DNA of 64,000 nucleotides, taken from NCBI RefSeq assembly GCF_016056375.1, contig NZ_JAEDAE010000010.1:62001-126000 (forward strand), in the 5' to 3' direction. This document shows positions 45,158 through 53,440 of the stretch, one piece after another. A model generated the notes under the pieces. It did not search any database. It was not told the origin of the DNA and saw only the letters and a list, made by a program, of their open reading frames with translations. How positions within the stretch are numbered: the stretch's first letter is position 1; every line of letters begins with the position of its first letter. Source of the stretch: Hymenobacter negativus (GTDB lineage: Bacteria; Bacteroidota; Bacteroidia; Cytophagales; Hymenobacteraceae). The translations under genes were made by a program, and so were the position numbers.

Positions 45158-46051
45158 ATGACACCGCAACAGGAAATGAAATCCGCTAGCCTAGCTCCTA
45201 CCCCCGGCCCGGCCGGCAAAATTTGGTTTATTACGGGGGCCTCGCGCGGCTTTGGCCGCGTGTGGACGGAAGCCGCTTTGCAGCGGGGCGACCAGGTGGC
45301 CGCCACGGCGCGCCAGCTGGCCAGCATCGCTGATTTGACGCAGAAGTACGGGGCCAACGTGTTGCCGCTGGAACTGGACGTCACGAACGCTGAGCAGGCC
45401 AAAATGGCCGTGGCACAGGCCCACGCGCATTTTGGCCGGCTGGACATCGTGCTCAACAATGCCGGCTATTCGCTGGTCGGCACCGTGGAGGAGGCCAGCC
45501 TGCACGACATCCGGGCGATGTATGAGACGAATATTTTCGGGACCGTTTCCGTCATTCAGGCTGCCTTGCCGCTGTTGCGCGCGCAGGGCCACGGGCACAT
45601 TCTGGGCACGTCGAGCGGCTTGGGCCATTACACCTTGCCGGTTATCGGCTACTATTGTTCCTCCAAGTGGGCGTTCGAAGCCGTCCATGAAAGCCTCGCC
45701 GCTGAAGTGGCTGCGTTTGGCCTCAAGGTTACCATTATCGAACCCGGGGCATACGCCACCGAGTTTGGCAGTCCGGAGTCGTTGCGCTTTGCGGCCGGCC
45801 TAGAAGCATACAGCGACTTCAAAAACGAGTTTTTCGCAGGCTTACGAAGCACGGAACGTGGCGACCCCGCCGCGACCCCAGCGGCGCTCTTTGCCGTTGT
45901 CGACGCCGCGCAGCCGCCGCTGCGGCTGTTCCTGGGCCGCCACAACCTGCCCGAGGTGCGCGCGGCCTACGCCGAACGCTTGGCGACCTGGGAAGCATGG
46001 GCGCCCGTATCAGAGGCGGCGCAGGGCCAGTTGGCCAGCATAACCCACTAG
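45158..46051 (+). CDS. Short-chain dehydrogenase/reductase family oxidoreductase
   Basis: The 297-residue protein is a classical SDR with the nucleotide-binding TGASRGFG (26-33), ELDVTN, NNAG (100-103), a catalytic Ser in GTSSG (152-153) and YCSSK (Tyr166, Lys170). It oxidises or reduces an alcohol/ketone with NAD(P). The combination FGRVWTEAAL and the C-terminal LFLG..NLPEVRAAYAERLATWEAW is typical of a large SDR group paired with AraC regulators in soil bacteria, whose substrates are unknown. An in-frame ATG at 45176 is a possible later start. It is followed by the AraC gene and preceded by operator-like direct repeats, so autogenous control is likely. Confidence 0.9.
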   Translation: MTPQQEMKSASLAPTPGPAGKIWFITGASRGFGRVWTEAALQRGDQVAATARQLASIADLTQKYGANVLPLELDVTNAEQAKMAVAQAHAHFGRLDIVLNNAGYSLVGTVEEASLHDIRAMYETNIFGTVSVIQAALPLLRAQGHGHILGTSSGLGHYTLPVIGYYCSSKWAFEAVHESLAAEVAAFGLKVTIIEPGAYATEFGSPESLRFAAGLEAYSDFKNEFFAGLRSTERGDPAATPAALFAVVDAAQPPLRLFLGRHNLPEVRAAYAERLATWEAWAPVSEAAQGQLASITH

Positions 46052-46113
46052 CCCGTTAGTCGGCCGTGTGACACACGGGTTTGTTTGCTCGTATTTATAT
46101 TTTCCCGGTCCAA

Positions 46114-46148
46114 GCAGCCCGCCGGGAACGCTCCTTCCGGCGGGCTGC
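46114..46148. repeat. GC-rich hairpin between SDR and AraC genes
   Basis: A 12-bp perfect stem (46114-46125 with 46137-46148) encloses an 11-nt loop. No T-run follows. It sits in the gap that remains if AraC translation starts at 46182, and may attenuate read-through. Confidence 0.5.
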
Positions 46149-46181
46149 GGTGGTGCCACCCTAAAACCTCTTGTTCCTATC

Positions 46182-47105
46182 GTGTACAAGTTCAGTTCCA
46201 TCACCGAGGCGCATCAGGCGCTGGGCCTGCCCAAGCCCCTGCACCCGCTCATCAGCGTGGTGGATGCCACGGCCACGCCAGTCGGCGCGGGGCCGTCGTC
46301 GGGCGCGCAACTGCTGAGCTTTTACAAGCTCGCCTATAAAACGGGCGGCACCGGGAGTATCAAGTACGGCCCGGGCTACTACGATTTCACAGAAGGCAGC
46401 TTGCTCTGCGCCGCACCTAACCAACTCATGGGCGGCGGCAACGAAAATACCTGCGACCAAGGCGGCTACGTCCTGCTGCTGCATCCCGACTTCCTGGTGG
46501 GCTACCCGCTGGCCCAAAAAATCAAGCAGTACACCTTCTTTTCGTACGACGCGAGCGAAGCGCTGCACCTCTCAGACAGCGAAAAGGACACCGTGGCGGC
46601 GCTGTTTCGCAGCATAGAGCAGGAGTTGCGCGCCCGCATCGACGGCTTCAGCCAGGACGTGCTGCTGGCGCAGTTGGAATTGCTACTGAGCTACACGCAG
46701 CGGTTTTACCAACGGCAGTTCATCACCCGGCGCACGGTAAGCCGGGGACTGCTGGCGCAGGTCGAGGCCGTGCTGAACGACTATTTTGGCAAGCAGCAGG
46801 GGCTGCGCCAGGGTCTGCCCACGGTGCAGTACCTGGCGGCACAAGTGCACCTGACCCCGAGCTACTTGAGTGACATGCTGCGGTCCCTCACCGGACTGAG
46901 CGCGCAGCAGCACATCCACCAGCGGCTTATCGAGCAAGCGAAAGAGCGGCTCTCCATCACTGAGCTGTCCGTGAGCGAAATTGCCTACGAGCTGGGCTTT
47001 GAGCATTCGCAGTCGTTCAGCAAGCTGTTCAAGGCCAGAACGAGCTTGTCACCCTTGGCCTTCCGGCGCTCGTTCGCCACAGGAGCCCCGCGACGCTCTC
47101 GTTGA
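46182..47105 (+). CDS. AraC family transcriptional regulator
   Basis: The 307-residue protein has an N-terminal sensing domain starting YKFSSITEAHQALGLPKPLHPLIS, a well-known pattern in Bacteroidota AraC proteins, and a C-terminal double helix-turn-helix (about 205-300) with YLAAQVHLTPSYLSDMLRSLTG and ELSVSEIAYELGFEHSQSFSKLFKARTSLSPLAFR. I chose the GTG at 46182 because family members begin at this point. The frame is open to an earlier GTG at 46068, but that 38-residue extension spans the hairpin and is unlike the family. It probably controls the SDR gene through the 21-base repeats. Confidence 0.88.
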   Translation: MYKFSSITEAHQALGLPKPLHPLISVVDATATPVGAGPSSGAQLLSFYKLAYKTGGTGSIKYGPGYYDFTEGSLLCAAPNQLMGGGNENTCDQGGYVLLLHPDFLVGYPLAQKIKQYTFFSYDASEALHLSDSEKDTVAALFRSIEQELRARIDGFSQDVLLAQLELLLSYTQRFYQRQFITRRTVSRGLLAQVEAVLNDYFGKQQGLRQGLPTVQYLAAQVHLTPSYLSDMLRSLTGLSAQQHIHQRLIEQAKERLSITELSVSEIAYELGFEHSQSFSKLFKARTSLSPLAFRRSFATGAPRRSR

Positions 47106-47390
47106 ACAAGAGGCTCCCTTGCTGCCAGTACCTTTTATGCTACGACCCTTTTCGTGCACTTGCGGAAGCAGGGGCGACCCGCAGGGGCGTGATGCGCGCT
47201 AGGGACGCCGCCGATAGTGCAGGATAAAACTGCGGACCTTCTCGGGTGCTTCGCGGTCCTGTTGGACGTATACCAAGCGAAAGGCGCGTCCAAAGGCCTT
47301 GAGCCGCGCATACGACGCCGCGATAAACTATAGACCTCTCAAAACCAAAACAGCCACCTAGCAACGAAGCTAAATGGCTGTTCATCAATG
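47106..47390. other. Intergenic region between AraC gene and tRNA-Gly
   Basis: On the minus strand 47199-47324 encodes about 41 codons (…LKAFGRAFRLVYVQQDR… ending in RRRP and TAG) without a start codon. This could be the decayed end of an unknown gene. The tRNA terminator and repeat copy begin at 47340. Confidence 0.35.
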
Positions 47391-47419
47391 AGCGAGAAAC
47401 GAGGTTCGAACTCGCGACC
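47340..47419. repeat. Right direct repeat, contained in tRNA-Gly and its terminator
   Basis: Partner of the repeat at 31963-32042, same orientation, offset 15,377 bases. It covers the terminator and the 3' 29 bases of the intact tRNA. Confidence 0.75.
47345..47382 (-). terminator. Terminator of tRNA-Gly
   Basis: Arms 47349-47362 and 47369-47382 form a 14-bp stem in RNA when two G-U pairs are allowed, followed by a U-rich tract on the minus strand. The copy at 31972-32005 keeps the same stem with full Watson-Crick pairing. Confidence 0.7.
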
Positions 47420-47463
47420 CTCAGCTTGGGAAGCTGATGCTCTACCAACTGAGCTACTCTCGC
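47391..47463 (-). tRNA. tRNA-Gly (CCC)
   Basis: The 73-base minus-strand sequence folds into a full cloverleaf. The acceptor arm is GCGAGAG with TTCTCGC and a discriminator T, followed by a D arm GCTCAGTTGGTAGAGC and an anticodon arm TCAGC-TTCCCAA-GCTGA. The T arm is GCGAG-TTCGAAC-CTCGT, written with minor wobble. The anticodon is CCC, reading glycine codon GGG. The CCA end is not encoded. Confidence 0.95.
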
Positions 47464-47567
47464 GGGGATATTTTGGTGGCCCGAAATTACGCCAAAGAAC
47501 CGAAACCGCAACGATGGCAAGGCAAACAGCCAACCTCACCTTTGTGGGCGTCGTATGCACGGCTGAT

Positions 47568-47837
47568 ATGGCCACTCCTCCCCTCCCTCCTGCTACCCAA
47601 CGCCTGGTTGGCCTGTTGCTGATATTTAGCGGCGCGCTTTTAGGCATTGGGCTACTGCTGAAAGTAGCCGTCGGGGCCTACTCCTGGAATGCGGGCAGGC
47701 CGGATAGCCCCTCGGCCTTCATGCTGTCGGTGAACCTGGTAGGATTGCTAGCCAGCGGCTTGCTGATGCGCGTAGGCCTGCGGATGCGGCGCGGCACCAG
47801 TGTGCACCGCAACCCCAACGCTGACGAAATACTTTAA
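47568..47837 (+). CDS. Small two-helix membrane protein of unknown function
   Basis: The 89-residue product has two hydrophobic segments (about residues 12-32, LVGLLLIFSGALLGIGLLLKV, and about 50-70, MLSVNLVGLLASGLLMRVGL) and a charged C-terminus. No family was recognised. The frame is open further upstream through the tRNA-Gly gene, but that part is translated tRNA and not real coding sequence. The ATG at 47568 follows CACCTTTG, a near match to the -7 box. Confidence 0.6.
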   Translation: MATPPLPPATQRLVGLLLIFSGALLGIGLLLKVAVGAYSWNAGRPDSPSAFMLSVNLVGLLASGLLMRVGLRMRRGTSVHRNPNADEIL

Positions 47838-47866
47838 ATCCCCGGCGGCAACGCGACCTTTGCGCT

Positions 47867-48412
47867 ATGTCATCTCCTCTGCGCATCTCGCTGGCCAAGG
47901 CCAACACCGCCACCGCCGCCCAACTTGCTGATTTGGGCCGCCAAACTTTTCAGGACACCTTCGCCGCCACCAATACCCCGGCCGATATGGCCGCGTATTT
48001 AGCTGCAAACTTTGGCCCGGATATCCAGATGGCCGAATTGCAGGACCGCGAAAACACGTTTTTGCTGGCGCACATGCAGAACGAGCTGGTGGGCTACGCC
48101 AAGCTGCGGGACAACTCAGAGCTGGGGTTGCCGGAAGGCCAGGACGCTGCCGGCCGCCTCGAAATCGAGCGCCTCTACGTGCGCGACGATTGGCAGGGCA
48201 CCGGCCTGGGCGCAGCCCTAATGCGCGGCATCCTGGCCCTGGCCGAGCAGCTGCACTGCTCGGCCGTGGTGCTGGGCGTGTGGGAGAAAAACGACAAAGC
48301 CCGGGCTTTCTATCAGCGGTTTGGCTTCCGCGAGATTGGCCGGCACGAGTTCCGGCTGGGGCAGGATGTACAGACGGACCTGATTTTGCGCAAGGGCATG
48401 GCCGGCCGCTAA
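47867..48412 (+). CDS. GNAT family N-acetyltransferase
   Basis: The 181-residue protein has the GNAT fold with the acetyl-CoA-binding motif A: IERLYVRDDWQGTGLGAALM (QGTGLG pyrophosphate loop) and the following GVWEKNDKARAFYQRFGF, where motif B ends in FYxxxGF. The N-terminal LADLGRQTFQDTFAATN and the length resemble the spermidine/spermine or PhnO-like group. The acceptor amine is unknown. The ATG lies right after a CGACCTTTGCG stretch, so the transcript may be nearly leaderless. The next gene starts 18 bases after the stop. Confidence 0.88.
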   Translation: MSSPLRISLAKANTATAAQLADLGRQTFQDTFAATNTPADMAAYLAANFGPDIQMAELQDRENTFLLAHMQNELVGYAKLRDNSELGLPEGQDAAGRLEIERLYVRDDWQGTGLGAALMRGILALAEQLHCSAVVLGVWEKNDKARAFYQRFGFREIGRHEFRLGQDVQTDLILRKGMAGR

Positions 48413-48430
48413 AGCGCCTACTTTTACCGA

Positions 48431-49483
48431 ATGCCTATGCCAGCTCCTACGCACCTGCTTATCCCCTATTCCTTTCGCAGAAAGGGCATTTTGCTGGGCG
48501 CGTTACTGGGCATATTACTGACGGCCTGCCAGCCCAGGCACGAGCAAGCGGCCGAAGCCGCCACCCCACCAGTGGGGCATTACGAAGGCAGCCTCAACGC
48601 CGCCGGGCAGCCCGAGGTGCGGGCCACGCTCGATATTCGCCATCCCAGCCCCGGTCATTACGAAGCCGAATTCACGGCCCCCGGCACGCTCAGCTTCGTG
48701 GCCGACACCATTGTTTTCAGCAACAATCAGCTGCGCCTCATCCGGCCCGCCCGGCCCGGCCAGACCCTGGCCCTGACGCTGGAGGGCGACTTCTGGCGCG
48801 GCGCTCTCACTCTGGATTCCACCAGGGCCACCACCATTCTGGTGAAGCGCGGCGTGCCCACGCCCAGCACCTACCGCGCCGAGGAAGTGCCGCAGGCCAC
48901 CGGCTCGGCCTGGCTGTTTACGCCCGCCGATACGGGCACGCCCGGTGCGGCGCTGGCCCTGCTGCCCGACGCCGAAACGGCCCCCACCGCCGCCATCTGG
49001 GCCGATGCGCTGGCCCGCGAAGGCCTCATCGTGCTGCTGCTGCCGCCCACCGACTCGGCTACGGCCGCGGCCGAAACCCCGCGCCTGCTGGCTGCCGTGC
49101 GCCTGTTGCGCGGCACTGCCGGGGCCGACACGGCCAACGTGGGCGTGTGGGCTACTGGGGCGCGGGCCGCGGCCGTGGCTCAGTTGCTGACCACCGCCGA
49201 GGCGCCGCGCGTGGCCTTTCTCATGGCTCACAACATGGCCGTCGGCCCGGCCAGCAATGCTGTGCTACGGGAGCTGCGCCGCCGCAAGCTGGCGGTACTG
49301 GGGCTGTACGGCGGCACCACGGCCAGCCAGCGGGCTACCGCCCTGCGCAACGCCCTGGGCGGTCGGCGCGGCGGTACGGTGCTGACTTTCCGCACGGCCG
49401 GCCCCGACTTGCTGCGGCCGGACGGTGGAGCTTTCGGGCCAGGCCTGCCCGGTGCCGTGGTGGAGTGGCTTCAGGGCAAGTAG
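48431..49483 (+). CDS. Lipoprotein with degenerate alpha/beta-hydrolase-like domain
   Basis: The 350-residue protein has a lipoprotein signal (ILLTAC, Cys about residue 33), a beta-rich segment with HYEGSLNAAGQ and EGDFWRGALTL near residues 50-135, and a C-terminal region resembling dienelactone-type alpha/beta hydrolases. The place where these have the GxSxG nucleophile elbow reads VWATGARAAAVA here, so no serine is available. It may be a non-catalytic relative or a binding protein. An in-frame ATG two codons later is an alternative start. It is probably transcribed with the GNAT gene and converges on the next gene. Confidence 0.6.
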   Translation: MPMPAPTHLLIPYSFRRKGILLGALLGILLTACQPRHEQAAEAATPPVGHYEGSLNAAGQPEVRATLDIRHPSPGHYEAEFTAPGTLSFVADTIVFSNNQLRLIRPARPGQTLALTLEGDFWRGALTLDSTRATTILVKRGVPTPSTYRAEEVPQATGSAWLFTPADTGTPGAALALLPDAETAPTAAIWADALAREGLIVLLLPPTDSATAAAETPRLLAAVRLLRGTAGADTANVGVWATGARAAAVAQLLTTAEAPRVAFLMAHNMAVGPASNAVLRELRRRKLAVLGLYGGTTASQRATALRNALGGRRGGTVLTFRTAGPDLLRPDGGAFGPGLPGAVVEWLQGK

Positions 49484-49498
49484 TACCGGCCGCTGTGT

Positions 49499-50497
49499 CT
49501 AAAAGGCCGTATAGGTGATGTAGGCGGTGTACGCCGCGCCCGTTGCGGTGGTACCGCTCGTGCCGAGCTGCAAAGTGGTTGCGGTCAATGAGTAAAGAAC
49601 ACTTCTGGTTGACGCGGTGCCCGGCACGGTCAGGTCAATATTGCTTTGGTTGGCGTCGAAGGCCCAGGTACCGGCTACCGTTTGGGGGTCGGAGACCGAG
49701 CACTTGGTCGCGCCTTCGTCTTTGATATACTGGTTGGGAATGTTGAAACGGTAGAAGTTGTCGCGCTCGCAGGCGGGCATTTGCGCATAAACGTCCACGG
49801 CACCGTTCGCACCAGCTACGTCGAGCAGGTAACCGGTGATGCGCCATTTGGGTGTGCTGAGCTTATTGGCACGGGTGGGAACAGCCGTGACAACTGGTAG
49901 CGCAGTGTTTTGCCCGGACACCACCACCACGTTGCCCAGCTGGCTGGGGGGATAGTAGGCGAGGAATTCAAACGTGGTCATGCCGCCCAGGTAAGTGGCG
50001 TTGAAATCTACGTAGTAGGTGCCAGGCGGGAGGCTGGGGAACGAAAAAGCCCCGGTGCTGGTGACCGTTGCCGTGGCGGTGAAGTGGGTAGTAGCCTCGA
50101 ATACGGTCACGCGCGTGACCGCATCGGCGGGCGCTATCGTGCCGCTCAGCGAGCCGCTGGTTTGCTGCACGGCCACGGCCGGCACCTGGGTGGTGGCCCC
50201 GGCGGCTACCACGGCCGTCACCTGAGCCGGGGCAATATAGGTAGCCGCCGGGGCGAAGCTCAGCACGTAGGAACCGGCCGCCAGGCCCGTAAACTGATAG
50301 GTGCCGGTCGCGCTCACGGCAGTTGTGGCCTTGGTACCGCTAGGGCCGGTGGCCGTCACGGTGGCAATAGCTGCGGCCGGCGTCACCGTGCCGCTAATGC
50401 CGCCGGGAGCGGGGTCTTCTTTTTTCGAGCAGGCACTGAGCAGAAGCAGGCAGCCGGCCAGCAGCGTGCACAGGAAGCGTAAAGGATGCATCATCAA
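49499..50497 (-). CDS. Lipoprotein with carboxypeptidase-regulatory-like domains
   Basis: The 332-residue product has a lipoprotein signal (LLLLSAC, Cys near residue 23). Two Ig-like units follow: GGISGTVTPAAAIATVTATGP...TYQFTGLAAGSYVLSF, and SGSLSGTIAPADAVTRVTVFE...FSFPSLPPGTYYVDF. Both match the carboxypeptidase regulatory-like pattern. The C-terminal third (WRITGYLLDVAG, YAQMPACERDNFYRFN, KCSVSDPQTVAGTWAFD) looks like the lipocalin-like DUF5004 domain, with two cysteines that may pair. The function is unknown; surface exposure is likely. Three adjacent ATG codons could start it. Confidence 0.75.
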   Translation of the reverse strand: MMMHPLRFLCTLLAGCLLLLSACSKKEDPAPGGISGTVTPAAAIATVTATGPSGTKATTAVSATGTYQFTGLAAGSYVLSFAPAATYIAPAQVTAVVAAGATTQVPAVAVQQTSGSLSGTIAPADAVTRVTVFEATTHFTATATVTSTGAFSFPSLPPGTYYVDFNATYLGGMTTFEFLAYYPPSQLGNVVVVSGQNTALPVVTAVPTRANKLSTPKWRITGYLLDVAGANGAVDVYAQMPACERDNFYRFNIPNQYIKDEGATKCSVSDPQTVAGTWAFDANQSNIDLTVPGTASTRSVLYSLTATTLQLGTSGTTATGAAYTAYITYTAF

Positions 50498-50582
50498 TAG
50501 GAAAGCGAATAAAATGCGGAGAATTAAACCACCCGAAAGTTAACGCTTTACCGCCGATGTGGCTGGCGGGCCATGCCAGGCG

Positions 50583-52892
50583 CTACAACAGCAGCAGGCC
50601 CTTCTCGCGCAGCAAGGCCCAGGCCGGGCTTTGCAGAAACACCTCAAACGAGCCTTCCGCTTTCGGAAAGCTGGCGGCGGCATCTTTCAGCAGCACTTTG
50701 GTATCGAAATCGTGGCTGAGCCGGGTGAGGAGCTGGTGCAGCCAATCGCCGGCGGCTTCGGTAGTTTTCACCTCGAAATCCTCGGCCTGTTCATAGCAGG
50801 TAAGCACGGCAAAGGGAGCTTTTTTGCCCGGTTCGATGCGGATTTCGGGGGCGTTGCCGAGCCAGAAGAGGCGCTGGTTCTGCTTGGCGAAATCGGGCTT
50901 TTCCGGCGCTTGCAGGGCCTGCTGGATGAGGTGGCGCGGGGTGGTCGTTTTCGGAGTCTTGAAATCGAACCAGCGGCCCAGCGGCTCATCCAAGGCCACG
51001 CCGTGCAAGTAGTTGTACAGCGACTTGGCCAGGCCGGGGCCGAAGGCTTCGTGGTCGGTGCCTAGCGGGTCGTCGTGCCAGAGGTCGTTCCAGGCGAAGC
51101 CGGCGGGCTCCGGGCCGATGGCGGCCACCTGGTACTTCGCGGGGTTCTTGCCCACGGGCGAATGCGCCGTCATCGAAAAGCGGTGCCAATAGCCGCTCTG
51201 CACCACCCCGGCCGCAAACAGCTGGCGCACCACTTCAAGGCTGTCCACCGTTTCCTGGGCGGTTTGGGTGGGGAAGCCGTACATCAGATAAGCGTGCACC
51301 ATGATGCCGGCCTGCGTGAAGCCATCCGTGACGCGGGCCACCTGCGCGATGGTCACGCCCTTTTCCATGAGGGCCAGCAACCGGTCAGACGCCACTTCCA
51401 GCCCGCCACTTACGGCGATGCAGCCCGAAGCGGCCAGCAGCCGGCAGAGGTCGGGCGAGAAGGTTTTTTCGAAGCGAATGTTGCCCCACCAGGTGATGGC
51501 CACGCGGCGCTTGAGCAGCTCGATGGCGAGGTCGCGCAGGGCCAGGGGCGGCGCGGCTTCGTCCACGAAATGAAAGCCGGTCTGGCCGGTTTGCTGGATT
51601 ATTTGCTCGATTCTATCCACCAGCAGGGTACTGGGCGCGGTTTCGTAGCGGGCGATGTAGTCCAGCGTGACGTCGCAGAACGAGCAGCGCTTCCAGTAGC
51701 AGCCGTGGGCCACCGTCAGCTTGTTCCAGCGGCCGTCGCTCCAGAGGCGGTGCATGGGGTTCAGCACCTCCAGCACCGAGAGGTACTCGGCGAGGGGCAA
51801 ATCAGAGTAGTCGGGTGTGCCTACCTCGGCGTGCGGCACTTCAGGGTGCGGGTGGTTGATGTATTCGATTTGCCCTTGCGCGTTGCGACGAAAAGTTCGC
51901 TGAAGCAGATTGCTGCTATCCGGAGCGTAGAGAACGGGCTGTAGCTCACAATGCACATCATCAACCGCTTCGCTACCCGATACCAGGCTGACAGATGCCC
52001 AATGACGCTGGGAGTGACCGGTTCCCTGTTCTTTCAGGCCGCCCAGATACTCCAGCAGCCGCAGCCACGGGCCTTCGCCATCATCCAGCGTCAGGTAGTC
52101 GATGTAATCGAAAAAGCGGGGCTCCTGAATGGTGCGCAACTCGGTGTTGGGGTAGCCGCCGCCCATCACCGTCACGGTGCCGGGGCTGATTTCCTTGATG
52201 TGCTTCGCCAGCCGCAGCGCCCCGTAGAGGTTGCCGGGAAAGGGCACCGTAAAGCCCACCACTGCGGGCTGCACCCGCGCCAAAAGGGGCTCCAACTCTT
52301 CCAGCAGCATTTTATCCAGCAGGTTGGGGGCGGCTTCGAGCTCCTGGTGCAAGGGCTCGAAACTGGTGGCGGAGAGGGCCAGCTTCTCGGCGTAGCGCGA
52401 GAAGCCAAAGTGCGGCCCCACGGTTTCCTTGATGAGGTCGGCGAGGTCTTCGAGGTAGAGCGTGGCCAGGTGGCGGGCCTGGTCGGTGAGGCCCATGGTG
52501 CCGAAAGCAGTTTCGAGGTCGGCCACGTTATCGAAGCGGCTGGCTTCGGGCAGGAAACGGCCGTGGCAGATGCGCGGGGCCAGCGTGAGGTCTTTGTTCT
52601 GGAGGAAGCGAATGACCGGGCCGATGGTAGCCAGGTAGCGGTTTTGGAGCCGTAGCATGCGCCGGGCGTTATCGCTCAGATTGAATTCCCCAGCTTCGAT
52701 TTCCTGAAAAACCCGCCGCAAACCGGCCTCCGAAAACAGCCGCAGCACCAGCTGCAAGCCCATGTCGGCCTGCGTCACGTCGTAGCCGCGCCCCGTCAGA
52801 AAGCCTTTGATGTAGGCTGTGGCCGGGTACGGGGTGTTGAGCTGCGTGAGCGGCGGCGTGAGCAGCAGGATGCGGGGAGAAGCAGTAGGCAC
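50583..52892 (-). CDS. B12-binding-type radical SAM protein
   Basis: The 769-residue protein starts with a Rossmann-like region of the kind found in cobalamin-dependent radical SAM enzymes (ILLLTPPLTQLNTPYPA, later VVGFTVPFPGNLYGALRLAK, VMGGGYPN). A radical SAM barrel follows from about residue 390. The cluster motif HGCYWKRCSFCD has Cys398, Cys403 and Cys406, which is CX4CX2C instead of the usual CX3CX2C. FHFVDEAAPP, SGGLEVASDRLLALMEKG and YLMYGFPTQT follow the usual barrel order. The role of this family is unknown; methylation or rearrangement of a lipid or small molecule is possible. A C-terminal domain of about 170 residues has no assigned function. Confidence 0.82.
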   Translation of the reverse strand: MPTASPRILLLTPPLTQLNTPYPATAYIKGFLTGRGYDVTQADMGLQLVLRLFSEAGLRRVFQEIEAGEFNLSDNARRMLRLQNRYLATIGPVIRFLQNKDLTLAPRICHGRFLPEASRFDNVADLETAFGTMGLTDQARHLATLYLEDLADLIKETVGPHFGFSRYAEKLALSATSFEPLHQELEAAPNLLDKMLLEELEPLLARVQPAVVGFTVPFPGNLYGALRLAKHIKEISPGTVTVMGGGYPNTELRTIQEPRFFDYIDYLTLDDGEGPWLRLLEYLGGLKEQGTGHSQRHWASVSLVSGSEAVDDVHCELQPVLYAPDSSNLLQRTFRRNAQGQIEYINHPHPEVPHAEVGTPDYSDLPLAEYLSVLEVLNPMHRLWSDGRWNKLTVAHGCYWKRCSFCDVTLDYIARYETAPSTLLVDRIEQIIQQTGQTGFHFVDEAAPPLALRDLAIELLKRRVAITWWGNIRFEKTFSPDLCRLLAASGCIAVSGGLEVASDRLLALMEKGVTIAQVARVTDGFTQAGIMVHAYLMYGFPTQTAQETVDSLEVVRQLFAAGVVQSGYWHRFSMTAHSPVGKNPAKYQVAAIGPEPAGFAWNDLWHDDPLGTDHEAFGPGLAKSLYNYLHGVALDEPLGRWFDFKTPKTTTPRHLIQQALQAPEKPDFAKQNQRLFWLGNAPEIRIEPGKKAPFAVLTCYEQAEDFEVKTTEAAGDWLHQLLTRLSHDFDTKVLLKDAAASFPKAEGSFEVFLQSPAWALLREKGLLLL

Positions 52893-53064
52893 AGTAGGGA
52901 CTAACCCGGCACGGCGGGTCGGGGTTCATTTCCGGCAAAGTTCGGGCATGGGCAGCGGCAAGGCACCGAATTGTATTGCGGAAAAAGCAAATCCTACACG
53001 CCCATCTTTTCCGGTTGGTTCGTAAACCAAGGCATCCGGTATAAACCCCTCAACCCCATCCGAT

Positions 53065-53418
53065 ATGCAAATGCCTGCCCCCACTTCTCGAACCCGCCGC
53101 GACAACCGCGCCGTTCTCGATGCCCTCAGCCGCTGCGTAGCCGCCTGCGAGCTGTGCGCTGACGCCTGCCTCGATGAAGAAGACCCGAAAATGATGGTGC
53201 CTTGCATTCGCCTCGACCGCGACTGCGCCGACATCTGCCGTCTCACGGCTGCCTTCATCGCCCGGGGTTCCGACCACGCCCCGCACGTGCTCAAAGAGTG
53301 CATTGAAATTTGCCAGAAGTGCCACGACGAGTGCGCCAAGCACAAGCACGAGCACTGCCAGCAGTGCGCCGCTGCCTGCCAGGCCTGCGTGGAAGCCTGC
53401 AAAGCCTACGCTGCCTAG
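53065..53418 (+). CDS. Cys-rich four-helix bundle copper-binding protein
   Basis: The 117-residue protein contains 16 cysteines spaced along four helices (RCVAACELCADAC, RDCADIC, KECIEICQKCHDEC, HCQQCAAACQACVEAC), typical of the DUF326/Csp-like copper storage and binding proteins. Thiolates inside the bundle hold many Cu(I) ions. No export signal is present, so it acts in the cytoplasm. An in-frame ATG two codons later is an alternative start. It converges on an AraC-type regulator with a metal-binding-like N-terminus, across a shared bidirectional terminator, which supports a metal-handling role. Confidence 0.88.
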   Translation: MQMPAPTSRTRRDNRAVLDALSRCVAACELCADACLDEEDPKMMVPCIRLDRDCADICRLTAAFIARGSDHAPHVLKECIEICQKCHDECAKHKHEHCQQCAAACQACVEACKAYAA

Positions 53419-53440
53419 CCATACAAAAACTAGCCAAACA

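Noticed and set aside
46068..46181. N-terminal extension of the AraC regulator from GTG 46068
   Set aside because: It would translate a GC-rich hairpin and is unlike the family; the GTG at 46182 matches the usual N-terminus.
32045..47339. Active integrative element
   Set aside because: No integrase, excisionase or transfer gene is found between the repeats, and the repeats have diverged; only an old island is supported.
47388..47567. Upstream extension of the small membrane protein through the tRNA-Gly gene
   Set aside because: The residues encoded there are a translated tRNA; the ATG at 47568 gives a sensible start.
48190..49518. 442-codon frame overlapping the GNAT and lipoprotein genes
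   Set aside because: Arg/Ala/Gly-rich product; the other frame has signal peptide, lipobox and coherent codon use.
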